Assembly (NCBI GenBank): GCA_035771165.1
Contig: JAWNZC010000445.1
Coordinates: forward strand, 5,281,001-5,345,000
Source of the DNA: Paragorgia papillata
Taxonomy: Eukaryota; Cnidaria; Anthozoa; Scleralcyonacea; Coralliidae
DNA: 64,000 nucleotides
Reading direction: 5' to 3'
The notes beneath the pieces were generated by a model, which did not search any database, was not told the DNA's origin, and saw only the letters and a program-made list of their open reading frames with translations. The translations under genes and the position numbers were made by a program. Within the stretch, counting starts at the first letter, position 1, and each line of letters begins with the position of its first letter. Of the stretch, positions 1-12,800 are shown one piece after another.

Positions 1-116
1 TCTTGGTTCCACAATTAACAATGACCAACCATGCATGCAAAGTGACAAAAATCACCTTGAATTTACATAAATATCGAAAACAACATTAATGACCATTAGC
101 TGAAGGACCTATAGAC

Positions 117-300
117 CTTATTCAAAAATGGCCGCCGAATTAAAATTCTTTTATGTCCAATCATATAAATTAGCCCTTATGACCTTGTTTTAAAGTAAAA
201 ATTATTTTGAATTTCACACATGAAAACGAGTTCATAAGGGCTAATTTATATGTATATAAAAGAATTTTAATTCGGTCTATAAATGCTGCTATTTTGAATC
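117..300. repeat. Foldback (inverted repeat) element
   Basis: The segment reading ccgaattaaaattctttta near 134 returns inverted near 260-276, and attagcccttatga pairs with tcataagggctaat. This gives arms of roughly 45 bp around a short spacer, typical of a non-autonomous DNA element. Ends and target duplication are not clear. Confidence 0.55.
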
Positions 301-1140
301 TGAAAATGGTCACACATTTTGGGCAGCACCTGCAGTCCAGTTATAGGTCAGTCAGGGTTCAACCAGGGAGTGCATTATCTCAATTTTATCAATGAATATC
401 TCTTATTATTATATAGCATGCTATCGGATATGAGCTTTTGCGTAATCTGATTGGTTCCCTACTACCAGGCTATCAGCTCATATCCTACTAGTAGAGAAAA
501 AACAAGATGGCGGCATGTTTTTTTTAAACTGCCGAAAAGAGTTGAAATTGATGGGTTTTTATACATAAAAAAACAACATTGTGTAAAAATACATTAACAG
601 ATACACAATTTTCTTTTTACTTCAAAAATCCGACTAAATTAACGGGTTGATATTAATTTGTTGCCAAACAAAGAAACTCATGGTTAAAATCAAGCTTACA
701 ACACACATTTCGTAGGAAATTACCAGTAAAGAGACTTTTATTTTATTTAGAAAAGCATTTGGAGTAGTAAAAAGCATGTTCTTTTTTAAAAACAACCAAC
801 TAAGTAATTTAGTTTCACTGCCGAAGGTGTTTCAGTTTCATTTTTGCATGAAATCAAAACCTTTTTCATGACAGCAACGCTAATATAAACAACTGACACA
901 CCTTTTGACTTCATAAAGTTACCTTTTAATCTTTTTTGTTGATCTGCTTAACACATTTTTTGCCTCTCGAGCAACATTTATACAACATTCTGAAGCTGTT
1001 CACCGAACAGCTCAGTGAGAAACTCCATGTGAATGCATCATTATGCATGGTGGAAGTATTAGTTGCCTATGCCAGAAGTTTGTTGTTTCAAACATTTCGC
1101 TGTAATTTTGTCTCTTGTACAGTGCTTGGCTATATAATAA

Positions 1141-1248
1141 AACAGTTATACCATTCGCTCTCATTGTATACGAACTAATAGCCAACTCGGCGAAGCGCCT
1201 CATTGGCTATGAGCTCATATACAACTCGAGCTCATGGTATAACTGTTA
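1141..1248. repeat. Foldback element with cgaagcg core
   Basis: Aacagttataccat at the left end is inverted as atggtataactgtt at the right end, and the centre carries agccaactcggcgaagcgcc. The same kind of GC-rich palindromic core recurs in other foldbacks of this window. Confidence 0.6.
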
Positions 1249-1757
1249 AATGTCCCCTATTATCTCCCAATATCCCTCACATTTCTCCAAATATCCCCTC
1301 AATATAATCCCAATACTTGGATTTTATCCAAACAGTTTACCAACAGGTCAATGTTTTCCCCACAGACTTCTTGTTTTACCAACAGTTACAGTCAAAATGG
1401 AAATACCTTCCCACTTCCGCTTCTGTTGTTGGTTCACTTGGTTGTGTATTACTGTATTTCTGTAGCCACTACTGAAGCGTGAGGAAAGTCTAGTGATAAA
1501 AGTCACCAATTCTTGATGTATATTCGTCTGTTGGTATCAATTTGGGATAATAAACATCCATTGTATTATAAATGATTATAAATGCCATTTAAAGCTAAAT
1601 TATACTGTCTATTTATATACAGTTTTCAACAAAAAATGTTCTCAGGCTTCGGTAGTGGCTACAGAAATACAGTAATATGCATGAACTACAGACGAAGTGG
1701 GCAGGTATTTCCATTTTGACTGTATTAAGTGGGGGTGACTCCACACATGGACATGAC

Positions 1758-1931
1758 CATATAGATCGTTTTCATCTGACGTCACGGCGGCCATATTTGT
1801 GTACCAAAACAATGAAATGGCGGCCATATTGGTGTACGGTATGGGAATTAGCTCTTTCTTATTCAAATATTTCGTATTGTTTCACCGCCCCACTGGGGCC
1901 ACCGATCACGTGAGTGAAAACGATCTATATG
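1758..1931. repeat. Foldback MITE with CRE-like motif
   Basis: Atatagatcgttttca at the left end is inverted as tgaaaacgatctatat at the right end. The left arm continues into tgacgtca and the right arm contains cacgtga. Internal copies of ggcggccatatt lie between. Consistent with a DNA transposon MITE. Confidence 0.55.
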
Positions 1932-2234
1932 TTTGCCATTGTGGTAAGCACATAATATATTAAATTTCCACCTTGAGTTATTATTTACATTAATTTTTGG
2001 GGAGTTCTGTTTTGTATCTGTGTCTCTATTATTATAAACTAAGAAATGTCAAAAATGGACACAATAAAAAATGAACAGGTATTCTATAATTACTCCCAAA
2101 TTGCTTCATATCACAGGACACTTCAAGGTAAATTATTTGAGATTAAAAGCTCAGAAAGAGAGATTACAGAAAATATTATCTGAAGATGTGCGTTCTCTGT
2201 GTGTTCCACTGAAGCTCTATTATCAACCTCGGAA

Positions 2235-2311
2235 TCAACTCAATTTCTCAAACATATTTGGTTTCAAACCAAATATGGTTTCAAACCAAATATGTTTGAG
2301 AAATTGAGTTG
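2235..2311. repeat. 77-bp near-perfect palindrome
   Basis: Caactcaatttctcaaacat at the left is mirrored by its reverse complement at the right, around repeated ggtttcaaaccaaatat units. It would form one long hairpin. Confidence 0.7.
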
Positions 2312-2489
2312 ACTTTCCCACTTCGAAATGTGCGAAAATTCATAAAATATTCTCTCACCGACGATCACCTCTCATTCTTTTATTAATATGTTTAATAGTA
2401 CAACTCACCATGGACATGGCACGGAGTCACCCGACATCTCTCAATCCTAATTTCTCTTCATTCTGTAGAATGTCCTCTGCTCCTCTCAG

Positions 2490-3240
2490 CAAGATTTTCT
2501 AAAATCCTGTTTATCTTACATGAAGCCTTTATAAAGATTTCGACACACCTTGGGTGTCATCCTTTACATAAACATTCAAAACACAAATTGTAGGCGGATG
2601 TAAATATTTCTCACAGTAGGAACTAGGGGTGCACATCCCCAGCCCACCCAACACGTGAAAGTACGTCCCTTCATTTTGCTCTACGGTCCTGAGTCCTCTC
2701 AGCTCGATTTTCTAAAAATCCTGTTTATCTTACATGAAGCCTTTATATTAAATTAAAGATTTCGACACACCTTGGGTTTCACAATCCTTTACATAAACAT
2801 TCAAATACACAAAGTGTAGACGGATGTAAATATTTCTCACAGTGCTAGGAACTACAGGAACTCGTATTTAATACAGGAACTAGGGGTGCACATCCCCAGC
2901 CCACCCAACACTTGAAAGGGTGGGTCGAAAATTAGTCGGTCCCAAATTTAATCTCTCAAATCTCAACCTTAATTGCCCTTCATTCTGCTCTACAGTCCTC
3001 TCAGCTTGATTTTCTAAAAATCCTATTTATCCTCCATGAAGCTTTTATAAAGTTTTCGACACACCTTGGGTTTCACCGAATCTTTACATAAACATTTATA
3101 AGATGCTTAAACTTTAAAATAATATATAAATACACAAATTGTAGGCGGATGTAAATATTTCTCATGCACTGCAGTGCTACGTATACACGGATATAACAAG
3201 GAACTACAGGAAAAATTTGGTTCTAGCCATATCTCTGGAT
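2490..3240. repeat. Three diverged tandem copies, about 270 bp each
   Basis: Each copy contains tttctaaaatcctgtttatc-like sequence, then catgaagcctttataaag, tcgacacaccttgggt, cacaaattgtaggcggatg and aatatttctcac. Copies begin near 2495, 2705 and 3005. The copies differ by small indels. No protein or RNA role is apparent. Confidence 0.6.
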
Positions 3241-3550
3241 CAAGGGGCGCACACCCAACCTTTTCGGTCCCGACCGTCCAGTATAGCATTGGAACTTGCA
3301 GGGATGAGTTTAAAAGGCTGTCTCTGTAACTGTAACCAGTGATTTTGAAAATCAACTCTATTTTTGTTTCGTTCCCCGCAGTAACTGTTAAACTGTGTTA
3401 GCTTTCCATTGACATCACAAAAGAAACTGTCATAACAGATGAAAATAGTCCAATAGCAGTGCAGCATTGTTGGCAACATAAGCCAAATTCCTCATAAAAA
3501 ATTTACGTTGGCCAAAACGAAGTGAAAATTAGATCTAGCATAATTTTCTG

Positions 3551-3636
3551 AGGTTCAGAAGTTCGTATTGAACTTGATTGCCTACTAGCAACTAGCAGCC
3601 AATCAAATGCCTAGTTCAATACGAACTTGTGAATCT
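3551..3636. repeat. Small foldback
   Basis: Aagttcgtattgaact on the left is inverted as agttcaatacgaactt on the right, with gattg/caatc and tactagcaactag in the loop region. Confidence 0.55.
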
Positions 3637-3897
3637 CCGAACGAACTTCGGAAGGTTTAATTTTCCCGGTTTTTAATAGTTCGACGAATTAAGTTCGACG
3701 TTTGAATCGACGCCGCTCCAGAGCCGCTCCAACTATCGGATGATATAGAATTCATGTAAATCGTACAAACAGAAAATATTTAAACATGTTTTGAAACACA
3801 TTTCCAAATGTAACACAACACCTACTATACATGATAGGAACGACGACTAACAGTTCAACATATCTTTTCGCATTATTCGGTGCTTATTATTATAATT

Positions 3898-4254
3898 AAT
3901 AACATGACTTGAGGGAAATTTAATCGCTAATTTCCCGAAAAGTCATGTTATTAGTTTGTAATATTATGACCGCCGAGGAAAACTTTGAGAATCTTACCGA
4001 CAGGAAATTTACACGGTTGATCAGAGAAGTTGCATCTAAGGAAAATTAGATGCAATTTCTCTGATCAACAGTGTAAATTTCCTGTCGGTAAGATTCTCAA
4101 AGTTTTCCTCGGCGATCATAGTATTACAAAGTGATAACACGACTTTTCGGGAAATTAGCAATTCAATTTCCCCTTTGCCTCGGGAAGGTTTGTTCACAAA
4201 CCTTCCCTCAGCGGCGGGAAATTTAATCGCTAATTTCCCTCAAGTCATGTTATT
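3898..4254. repeat. Nested palindromes bounded by aataacatgactt
   Basis: The outer arms are aataacatgacttgaggg and its inverse at the right end. Inside, a second perfect-looking palindrome runs from about 3969 to 4118 (gaggaaaactttgagaat and its inverse). A third small one surrounds gggaaggtttg. This looks like a foldback transposon or nested insertions. Confidence 0.65.
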
Positions 4255-5689
4255 ACTTATAATAATTTTGTAGTTGTTGTTGGACCAAGCAGCAAGCTGT
4301 TAAAGTGCCTATAAAATGAAAATTAAGTCTGTCTACTCTTATTTGAAAGAACATTTAAAATGATAGATTAACATATTTTGAAGCTTTTCGTTTCCTTGCT
4401 TCGTTGTTGAGATATTTCAGTTTGTTTCTTTGATATGCAAATTAAACATTTTGACGTTATGAGTTATTGAAAAAAGTTATATGTCTTGCTATTATCAAAC
4501 AAAAACAATTCGAAGGAAGCAAGTGCATGTGTTGACAATAGCAAAGATATATAACTTTTTCAAGTTTTTTGATAAAAAGGGTAATAATATATCTCACTAG
4601 AATTGTATAAAGACAGTTGTCAGCAACATTACTAAATTATGAACTACTGATGAATTCACTAATACCGTTGGAAAACACCTCAACCCAACTCGATCAAAGC
4701 ATACTAATAATAATTCGAACATACCTTACAGTTTCGCAAGGCCTGACGGGATGATGCAATAATTGCACATATTCGTGACCCCCAAAAAATAGGTACGCAG
4801 TGCGTGCATATGTCTACTGCATGCTGATAAATTCCTTTGACTGCAAGTAACACAATATGCACGAAAGACAAAGAGAGCATAATTTCATTAGTAAGAAAAC
4901 TGAAAACAAGAAATAGTTACGGCAGTACCAGTACTTAATGTGTTTAATCATAAAACACGAGTGCTTTAAGAGTAACTGTAAATGTGCTTATGTAAAATGT
5001 TCTTCCCAATATTTCTGAAATTACTATCAATAGCTGCTCTAGCAGACATGGAACTTGAAATGGGAAGAATCATATTTCCCATTTTAATGCCCATGTTTCG
5101 GAAAGTTGAACACTTCCCATTAATGCGATATTCCATTAATAGTATACATAATCCCATGCATGGGTATTTGAAAGACCCATGAATGGGCTTATATAAGTAT
5201 AGGTTAGTTACCGAACCCGAGGTAACTCAAGATCACAGAGGTTGCCTAAGAAAACTGAGATACTGAATTCGTTATCACAGAGGTCTAAAAAAAACCACTT
5301 CAGTCGCGATGATAAATCCTTTATCACATTCGTGACTATTGATTAACCCTTATTTTGCTAACTAGGCATAAATCAAGTTAATTGCCCCGGGCTATATATT
5401 TGCCCGAGGCATTAACTTAATTTATGCGTGGTTGGGAGTAATTATTATAAATAAACAACCGCGGTACATCAAAGAAAACCGAGGTGATCGTGAACTAAGT
5501 GAAATTAAAAACCCATGAATGGGCCAATATATGGGTAATTAAAAACTTAGACAATACAATGTAGTATTGTGCGAGTACTATTTTCAACCTTAATCAACTT
5601 TTATCGCTTTAAAACAAACATTATTTGTTTAATTAACACAATGCATGTTCTACTTTGATTATAGTAATGCTTTAAAGGACGTTGACAGT

Positions 5690-5981
5690 TTAACCAAAGA
5701 AAAAAACTTCTACTTCAGATGGAATGAAATAAAGACCACCAGCCAAGAGAGCTTGGATGTGGCACCAAAATTTGTGTATGAGCTTGTGTATGTGCTTGTT
5801 GACGAGTGAGAGTTGTTGGCGATGTAGAGATCATGATCTCCAAAGGTAGGTCCATAACCAGAATTGTCGTAAATTGCGTCATTACTGTTTCGGTAAACTG
5901 GAGCTTTAAATGGCTTCAAATTGTCTTTATTTCGGAGGGAGAAAAGAAACGCATTTGAGCTTGATTTCCAACCACCTGATC
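5690..5981 (-). pseudogene. Orphan C-terminal exon of a TLDc-domain protein, frameshifted
   Basis: The minus-strand frame carries GGWKSSSNAFLFSLRNKDN, then AIYDNSGYGPTFG and HDLYIANN. These resemble the second half of TLDc domains common in anthozoan predicted proteins. A splice acceptor (tgtttttag) precedes it at 5982-5983. Near 5750 the frame runs off, but a second frame then gives ALLAGG, FIPSEVEVFFFG and a stop at 5690, which is the expected TLDc C-terminus. A single missing base therefore separates the two parts. I found no upstream exon for the N-terminal half anywhere up to the kinesin's last exon. It may be a gene relic, a duplicated exon, or a gene with an assembly error. TLDc proteins are linked to oxidative-stress protection and V-ATPase regulation, but no function can be assigned to this piece. 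Confidence 0.7.
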
Positions 5982-6391
5982 CTAAAAACAAAAGAAAATA
6001 ACAAATAGTTCCTAACTGGTTTAAAACACTAATTTTAAAGGGGCTATGTCAAGCTATTTTTTCGCCTCGATTGTCTTATGTTGAAGTTCTGATCTGCAAA
6101 CTTTAAAATTAAAGCTTTACATTAATTCGATTATGATATATGGAGGATCTGTGCAGGTTTCTAGTATCTATTATATGTTTTATATAATATATATCCGCAA
6201 GTGCACGTGTTGACAACATTTTGTGCAATTTTAGGTTTCTGTAAAGATTGCTAAAAATATGGTGAGCCTCTTTAGATTATTGAAAATTGTTTTTTACAAA
6301 CCAAACGTTGAACAATAATACTCTTATACCAAATTAGGAACTACTATAGCTTAACAGAGAGCGAGGTCATTACATACAACAACGCGAGTTT

Positions 6392-6503
6392 GAGTGTTTC
6401 ATCAGAGGATCCAAACACGAGAAAACATGATGAAAGCACGAGGCCGAAGGCCGAGTGGTTTTATTGTTTTCGAGTGTTTGGATTCCCCTGATGAAACACG
6501 ATA
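6392..6503. repeat. Foldback with cacgaggccgaaggccgag core
   Basis: Gtgtttcatcag at the left is inverted as ctgatgaaacac at the right. The centre is a GC-rich palindrome. Related hairpins occur at several places in the window. Confidence 0.6.
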
Positions 6504-6992
6504 AACGTGTTTATTCATGTGTGTGTAAAATTTACTCATAATTTGGTTAAGAATACGTAACAATAAAGTTTGCTATTTCCTGACTATAGCATGTATATAT
6601 TCTTGCAATTAGAAAAAAGAAAGAAAATGGAAAATAGTAAATAACTAAATTTAATTAAAAAAGAAGTGGAAAAAATTACACTAACAATAGTTTAGATTTT
6701 CTATACACACTATGTCAATTTAAGGAATTTTAGAAATAAAATGGCGGAATAACTATATCCAGTGAATCCAATTTCTTTCTTCCAATAAATAATCACAATA
6801 ACAAAATAAAGATAATTTAAAATTTAAAAACCATTAAAGCGTTTCAACAAACATTTTTTTAGAATCTTTAGAAAATTGTGCTAACGAGTTATATGCTAAA
6901 ACAGTCATGCACTAAGTGTAGATAGATTAAAGAAACCGATAGAAGCTACCTTAATACAAGCTAAAGCCTTTAATAGATTTATATTGATAAAC

Positions 6993-7205
6993 AGCTTTGA
7001 CTTGAAACGTCAGTATTTTGTTCTCTAAAATCTCAACAAGTTACAATCTTCAAGATTTTCTATATATTGTAACACACTGCTTATACGGTCCTTTTCTTCT
7101 TATATTAATCTATAATTTACTCTGATGAAGACTTAGACTTGAAATGTCAGTATTTCGTTCTCTAAAATCTCAGCAGTTCACCACCGTCAAGATTTTTTAT
7201 ACATC
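6993..7205 (+). repeat. Tandem terminal-repeat copies of a Penelope-like element type
   Basis: Two copies of gacttgaaacgtcagtattt, then gttctctaaaatctcaaca and cttcaagatttt-like sequence, lie about 130 bp apart. The second is preceded by ctctgatgaagactt. A third, more diverged copy lies near 7790-7885, and a partial one near 38770. Ctgatga followed by gaaa is the outline of the hammerhead-like motifs known in Penelope-like elements, but the stem is poor here. Confidence 0.4.
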
Positions 7206-7420
7206 TTCAAAAACTCATTAATAATTCATGAGGAAATAAAACACAAATGAAATCATGACCGTGACGTGTCTCTATATATATGTGATAGAGACACGCTCGC
7301 TATTTTCGATGAACATTTTCTTCGATTTTGCGGCTCAGACAATTTTCAAATTTTCAAAATTGATTTCTATATGAGCTTATTATACGGATAGTTTTTGAAG
7401 CCATTTAAAACATTCGCAGT

Positions 7421-7698
7421 AGGTGCTGTTACACGATGCGATTTTTCTTGCAACATATGGAGAAAAAAATCGCAAGTTGCAGGAATAAAGGGTGTTGCAC
7501 GTTCAGCAACTTGCGATTTTTGTTGTAAGTTGCAGCAAAAAGTAGAACCCATCCAACTTTTCTTGCAACTTGCAACACGGCAAAAATAACAAAATCGCAA
7601 GTTGCTACGGGTGTTACACGGTGCGATTTTTTATGCAACTTACAACATTCAGTGATTTGTTGCAAGTTGCAAGAAAAATCGCATCGTGTAACAGCACC
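7421..7698. mobile_element. TIR element (MITE), about 278 bp
   Basis: The termini aggtgctgttacacgatgcg and its exact inverse enclose several internal copies of cgcaagttgc-type sequence in both directions. The layout resembles the larger ggggcgattacatgg element at 8028. No transposase is present. Confidence 0.7.
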
Positions 7699-7897
7699 TT
7701 AAAACTCTCGGCTATCGCCTCGTATTTTAAATCTGATAAAACACTGCTGCTCATGTTTTAAATAGTACATAACACACTGCCTATACAGCACTCTACTTTT
7801 ATATTACTAAATTATTTACTCTGATAGGTCGATATTTCGTTCTCTGGAATCTCAACAGTTTACCGCCACTGACCTTTTTATAACTGTTTTTATAACT

Positions 7898-8024
7898 GTG
7901 TTAGTCAGAGTAAAATAGTCTGGTGTTAGACAGAGTAAAATAGTCTGGTGTTAGACAGAGTAAAATAGTCAGGTGTTAGACAGAGTAAAATAGTCTGGTG
8001 TTAGTCAGAGTAAAATAGTCTGGC
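7898..8024 (+). repeat. 25-bp tandem array, five copies
   Basis: The unit gtgttagacagagtaaaatag plus tctg repeats five times, with agtcag/agacag variants. More diverged copies continue at 8657-8765 and 9090-9265, so the array was interrupted by the element at 8028-8656. Confidence 0.8.
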
Positions 8025-8027
8025 TTA

Positions 8028-8656
8028 GGGGGCGATTACATGGACCGGGCTGGCCCGGTTAACCGGGCTAGCCCGGTTAACCGGGCTAGCCCGCTTTATA
8101 TATAAAACACATGTTGTTTTAACATTTCGATTACATGGCAAGCGGGCTAGCCCGGTTTGCCGGGATCCCGCTTGTCGCAACCGGGCTAGCCCGGTTAACC
8201 GGGATGAAAATGTCCATGTAATCGTTTTCAGCCCGGCAAACCGGGCTGAAAAACTGTTGAACTCGCTTCGATACGCGTTCGTTTGCTTGACTGTGTGAAT
8301 AAATAGTGCTGAAAGGAACTGAAATAGAACATCAACGTTGTTTGTGTGTTTTGTGATCAAAGCGAAGATTTAATAAATTAATTAGTCTTCGTGAAGACGC
8401 TTTCCTGGGTTAGCTAAGACTTTAACAATCTTTTTAGTAACGATGGGCTTACAAAATAAATAATAGACTAATTAGTGTAAAACTGAAGTAAAACTAACGT
8501 AGCTTTGCCCTTATTTACTTGATAATTGCGAATTTCGGCCTGAAATCATCCCGGCTTACCGGGCTAGCCCGCTCCATGTAATCGTTTTGTAAACTCATCC
8601 CGGTTAACCGGGCTAGCCCGGTTAACCGGGCCAGCCCGGTCCATGTAATCGCCCCC
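8028..8656. mobile_element. Harbinger-type MITE, 629 bp, TTA target duplication
   Basis: It is bounded by gggggcgattacatgg and the inverse ccatgtaatcgccccc. TTA lies directly on each side (8025-8027 and 8657-8659). Subterminal arms are built from ccgggctagcccgg repeats. No ORF of transposase size is present. The 3-bp TWA target duplication is the hallmark of PIF/Harbinger elements. An empty version of the target lies at about 9220-9262. Confidence 0.85.
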
Positions 8657-9271
8657 TTAGACAGAGTAAAAATGTAAAATAGTGAGTGGAATAGTCTGGC
8701 GTTCGACAAAGTATAAAATAATCTGGTGTTAGTCAGTAAAATAGTCTGGCGTTAGAGTAAAGGTTAAGTCACTTGGCTTCTAGTTAAAATTGGAGAAACG
8801 TGCTACCTGCATAAGGTTTATTGAAGAAACAATTTCACTATCAGTTCGGTATTTCCGTTGATCAAAAATAGTAACGCAGTTGAATTTACATAATGCAGCG
8901 ATAACAAAAGGGCGAGGTGTTGTCAAATTTTTGTGACTGAGATCCTGAAAATGTTCTAAGTTAGAATGAAATTTTTTTTAACTTGAATGTAAATAGCGCA
9001 TTTATTATGATCTGTTCCATATTTGACTTTTAAGAATGTTGCATGTGAAGAACGTTGGCACAACGTCATTATGATACATTACCAGGACTTTGATAGTAAA
9101 GTAGTCTGGTGTTAGACAATAAAATAAAATAAAAAAGTAAAATATAGTCTGGCGTTCCGGCGACAAAGTAAAATAGTCTGGTTTTAGACAAAGTAAAATA
9201 ATCTGGTGTCAGTCAGAGTAAAATAGTCTGGCTTAGACATAGTAAAAATGTAAAATAGTGAGTAAAATAGT

Positions 9272-9444
<173 letters not shown>

Positions 9445-9800
9445 GGGGTGAAGTAATAACAATAACATAAACCACTAATCTGTATGATACAACAGAGATT
9501 TTTAGCCAAAATTTAGGGGCTTTAATAGTGCATTTAATAGTGTACGTTAAACTCTTTGTCCAGTGGTTGCCTTTCCGTAAATCATTTGACATTATCTTGC
9601 TTAATTACAAAAGCAGCTTTGGATATTTCAAGTTAAATACGTATGTTACAATTATGTTTTTGTTATTTACAATACTCTGCAAAAAATACGACAATACTCA
9701 ATATATTAATTGAAATTACCAATAGCACCTTTTCGGCTCGTGTATGGTCGGAACCTGCCACGCAAATTATTAGTCTATAAGTATTAAAATGTATTCTTCT

Positions 9801-12800
9801 TCATTGTAGTGAACATGCAGCGCTTGTAACTTTTCCATTGTTGCTATTAGCAGCTGCTTTTCTGGTCTGAGAAACAACAATAGCAGCTGCTTTAAACACA
9901 GCCAGTGCTTCGTTGCCCTTTAGTACTTCTTCCAACTTACAAATCTAAAACAATTTGAAAAGAGTGAACGGATTAATAGATCCACAAAGAAATGGCTTGA
10001 ATGAATGAACGAACGAACGAACGAACGAACGAACGAACGAACGAACGAACGAACGAACGAACGAACGAACGAACGAACGAACGAACGAACGAACGAACGA
10101 ACGAATGGATAAATAAAATAATTCTCAGCTCCGCTCGCGTCAACTATTTTCTCATAATAATTTCGAGCTCATAATCTGATACTTAAAGGCACAGCTTCAG
10201 GTATTAAGTTACCGCTTAATTAATAGCTTTGCGCAAGACAAAAAATATATTTGTGTGCAAAGGAAAGAATAATATTCTTAAAACGTTAAAAAAGCCATTA
10301 GTGCATTTTCTTACGGACTATTTAGTCCAAGTTTTGACGTGCGTGATATTCACAATAATTTGAATCCTGTGAACTTGAATTTGTCCACGAAGTTTTTCAA
10401 GTTTGCGTCATGGTGACACTGCCTTTAAAGGCTCGACTGCAGTATAAAGTTATATATTACCTCAACTTGTGTCTGTTTTGCTGCCTTTGCTTCCTCGACG
10501 AGCTTTTCGATATTTTTCTGGAAAACAAATTTCATGTTTTAAAACATTGAAAACACAATGTAAATATGTCGGGAAAATGCTAAAATTTCGTTAATTTAAG
10601 ATTTTTTGAAACGATTTAATTAAGGTTAAACAGAGATTTAAAGTGCCTATGAAACGAAAATTAAGTTTGTCTTATTTGAAAGAACACTTAAAATGGTAGA
10701 GTAACATCTTTTGCAGTTTTTCGTTTCCTTGCTTTGTTCTTGAGATATTTCAATTTGTTTGATGAGCGAATTAAACATTTTGACATCATACGTGCGTAAT
10801 GAGTTATCGAAAAAAGTTAAATATCTTTGCTATTATCAAATATAATCACTTGAAAATCTACATGTTTGATATATATTGTGGGCGAAACACACCCACATGA
10901 TTCTTTCGAATTAATTTGGTTTGATAATAGCAAAGATATATAACCTTCTCTGATAACTCATTATGCACATACGACGTCAAAATGTTTAATTAGCATATCA
11001 AACAAACTGAAATATCTCAAGAACGAAGCAAGGAAACGAAAAACTGCAAAAGATGTTACTCTATTATTTTAAGCGTTCTTTCAAATAAGACAAACTTATA
11101 TGTTTCATATGTTGCTGATAAAAGGCTTTTATAGAGAAAAGTAAAAAAATGTATCCAAGATGGCGAATAACAGGTTGTCTCTTGAAGCTTTGCAAGGCGA
11201 TAATATATCTTAGATTAATTAGGTTCGAAATGTTCGAAACAACATGGTGTAAACCTACAACATATAATCTAAAGATTGTATTTTCTTGAAATTACTGATG
11301 TTATTTATTTATTGATTTGCGGATACACCATATGGATTAAATTCAATTTTATTGCTGAGATTTCATCCCGTGTGCTCAGAGCTTCATCAGAGCTAAAACT
11401 ATAAAATTTAATTTAATTTAATTCACATGGTGTATCCGCAAATCAATAAATAAATAATATGAATTCCACCAGAAAAAGCTACAAAACAAATTTATGAAAC
11501 ACAAAATTAACAAGGACGAAGAAAATCATTGTTATTGACCTTGCAAGAGTATTGATCGCTGTATAATGCTCCTAAAACATACGTATACTATCATTACTAC
11601 TACCAATCTTCCTTCTTAGAAATATTTCAAAGATATGACCACGAAACGTTCCTTGATTTTTTCTCTATAAACGATACCTTTATATTTAGCCAAAATAAAA
11701 CTTCTATACTCAATTTTAAACGTGGCTAAATAAAACTTTGAATATTCTTCAAACTTCAAAGAAAAAATGCGAATATTTTCCCGCATTTTTAACATACTTC
11801 CGCAGTTCTATCTGTAATATATTTAAGAAATAAAAAACGTGTCGCGTGCGATTATCGAGAGATGCACGAGAGATGCGTGTAAAGCACGAGGCGATAGCCA
11901 AGTGTTTTACTAGCTTCTCGAGTGCATTATAACTCGATAATCGCACAGCGACTAAGTTTTTTATTTCTTTTATAAAATAATGACTTTAAATTGTCAATAA
12001 ACCCAAGAAAAGTAAGCAAAAAAACAGATTACGTGTCCCAGGACGAGTTTTTTTACCATTTAGCGCCACGCGTGGCCTCGTACAACGAGTCGGCGATTTT
12101 AGCGATGAAAATGCACTTAAAGTTGCACTGAAAACATTCTGCTGTGTTAATTACGTGATTAGACATATATCCAAGTAATTTTTGACTTTCGTTGATGATT
12201 AAACCCACATAAAATTAATAAAAAACGACAAAATCGTCGCGAAGTATCTCGTGTGCCGTGCCGTTATGGAGTTATAATGGCACGCTTGTCTGACTCAATA
12301 GCCAATCAGAGTGCGTGTTGTCGTTCATTTACTTCCGGTTATTTTATAAAATGATAGATTGCATGCCAGAGCTCTTATCGTGAAGGATCAGAACTAACGT
12401 TCCCAGGACGTGAGTCATATTTTTAGAGGGTAAATATAAGCGGTATTTTTAAAATAAATGCACGAGGTATTGCAAGAATATAAATTTTCACACACCAGTT
12501 TTTTCTCCATACGCTCATTCTTTTTCTTGGATGTTTGCAGCTCAGCAAATAACTTCAGTTTTTCGTCTACATTCTTGAGAAACAGTCGATATAGAACAAA
12601 AATACACAAAAAAATCAGTAAAATACCAAAGAATGTCAATCCTCTTCTGAAAACAAAACAAAACAATGTGATAAATACGCATATCATGCATGCATGCAAC
12701 AGGAGGGTCGGTCCCACACTAAAAAGGATAACTAAAAAAGACCCTCCCAGTCCTTTTCCAAAATATGTCGTCAATGATTTTTTTTTACAAATTTGTCGTG

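Larger units (their letters stand above)
1..5689. other. Gene-free left flank with foldback elements
   Basis: I see no convincing exon on either strand here. Open frames are short and lack family resemblance. The stretch is dominated by inverted repeats, listed separately, and by three diverged tandem copies near 2.5-3.2 kb. The part between about 4.6 and 5.6 kb holds nothing I can name. Confidence 0.6.
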
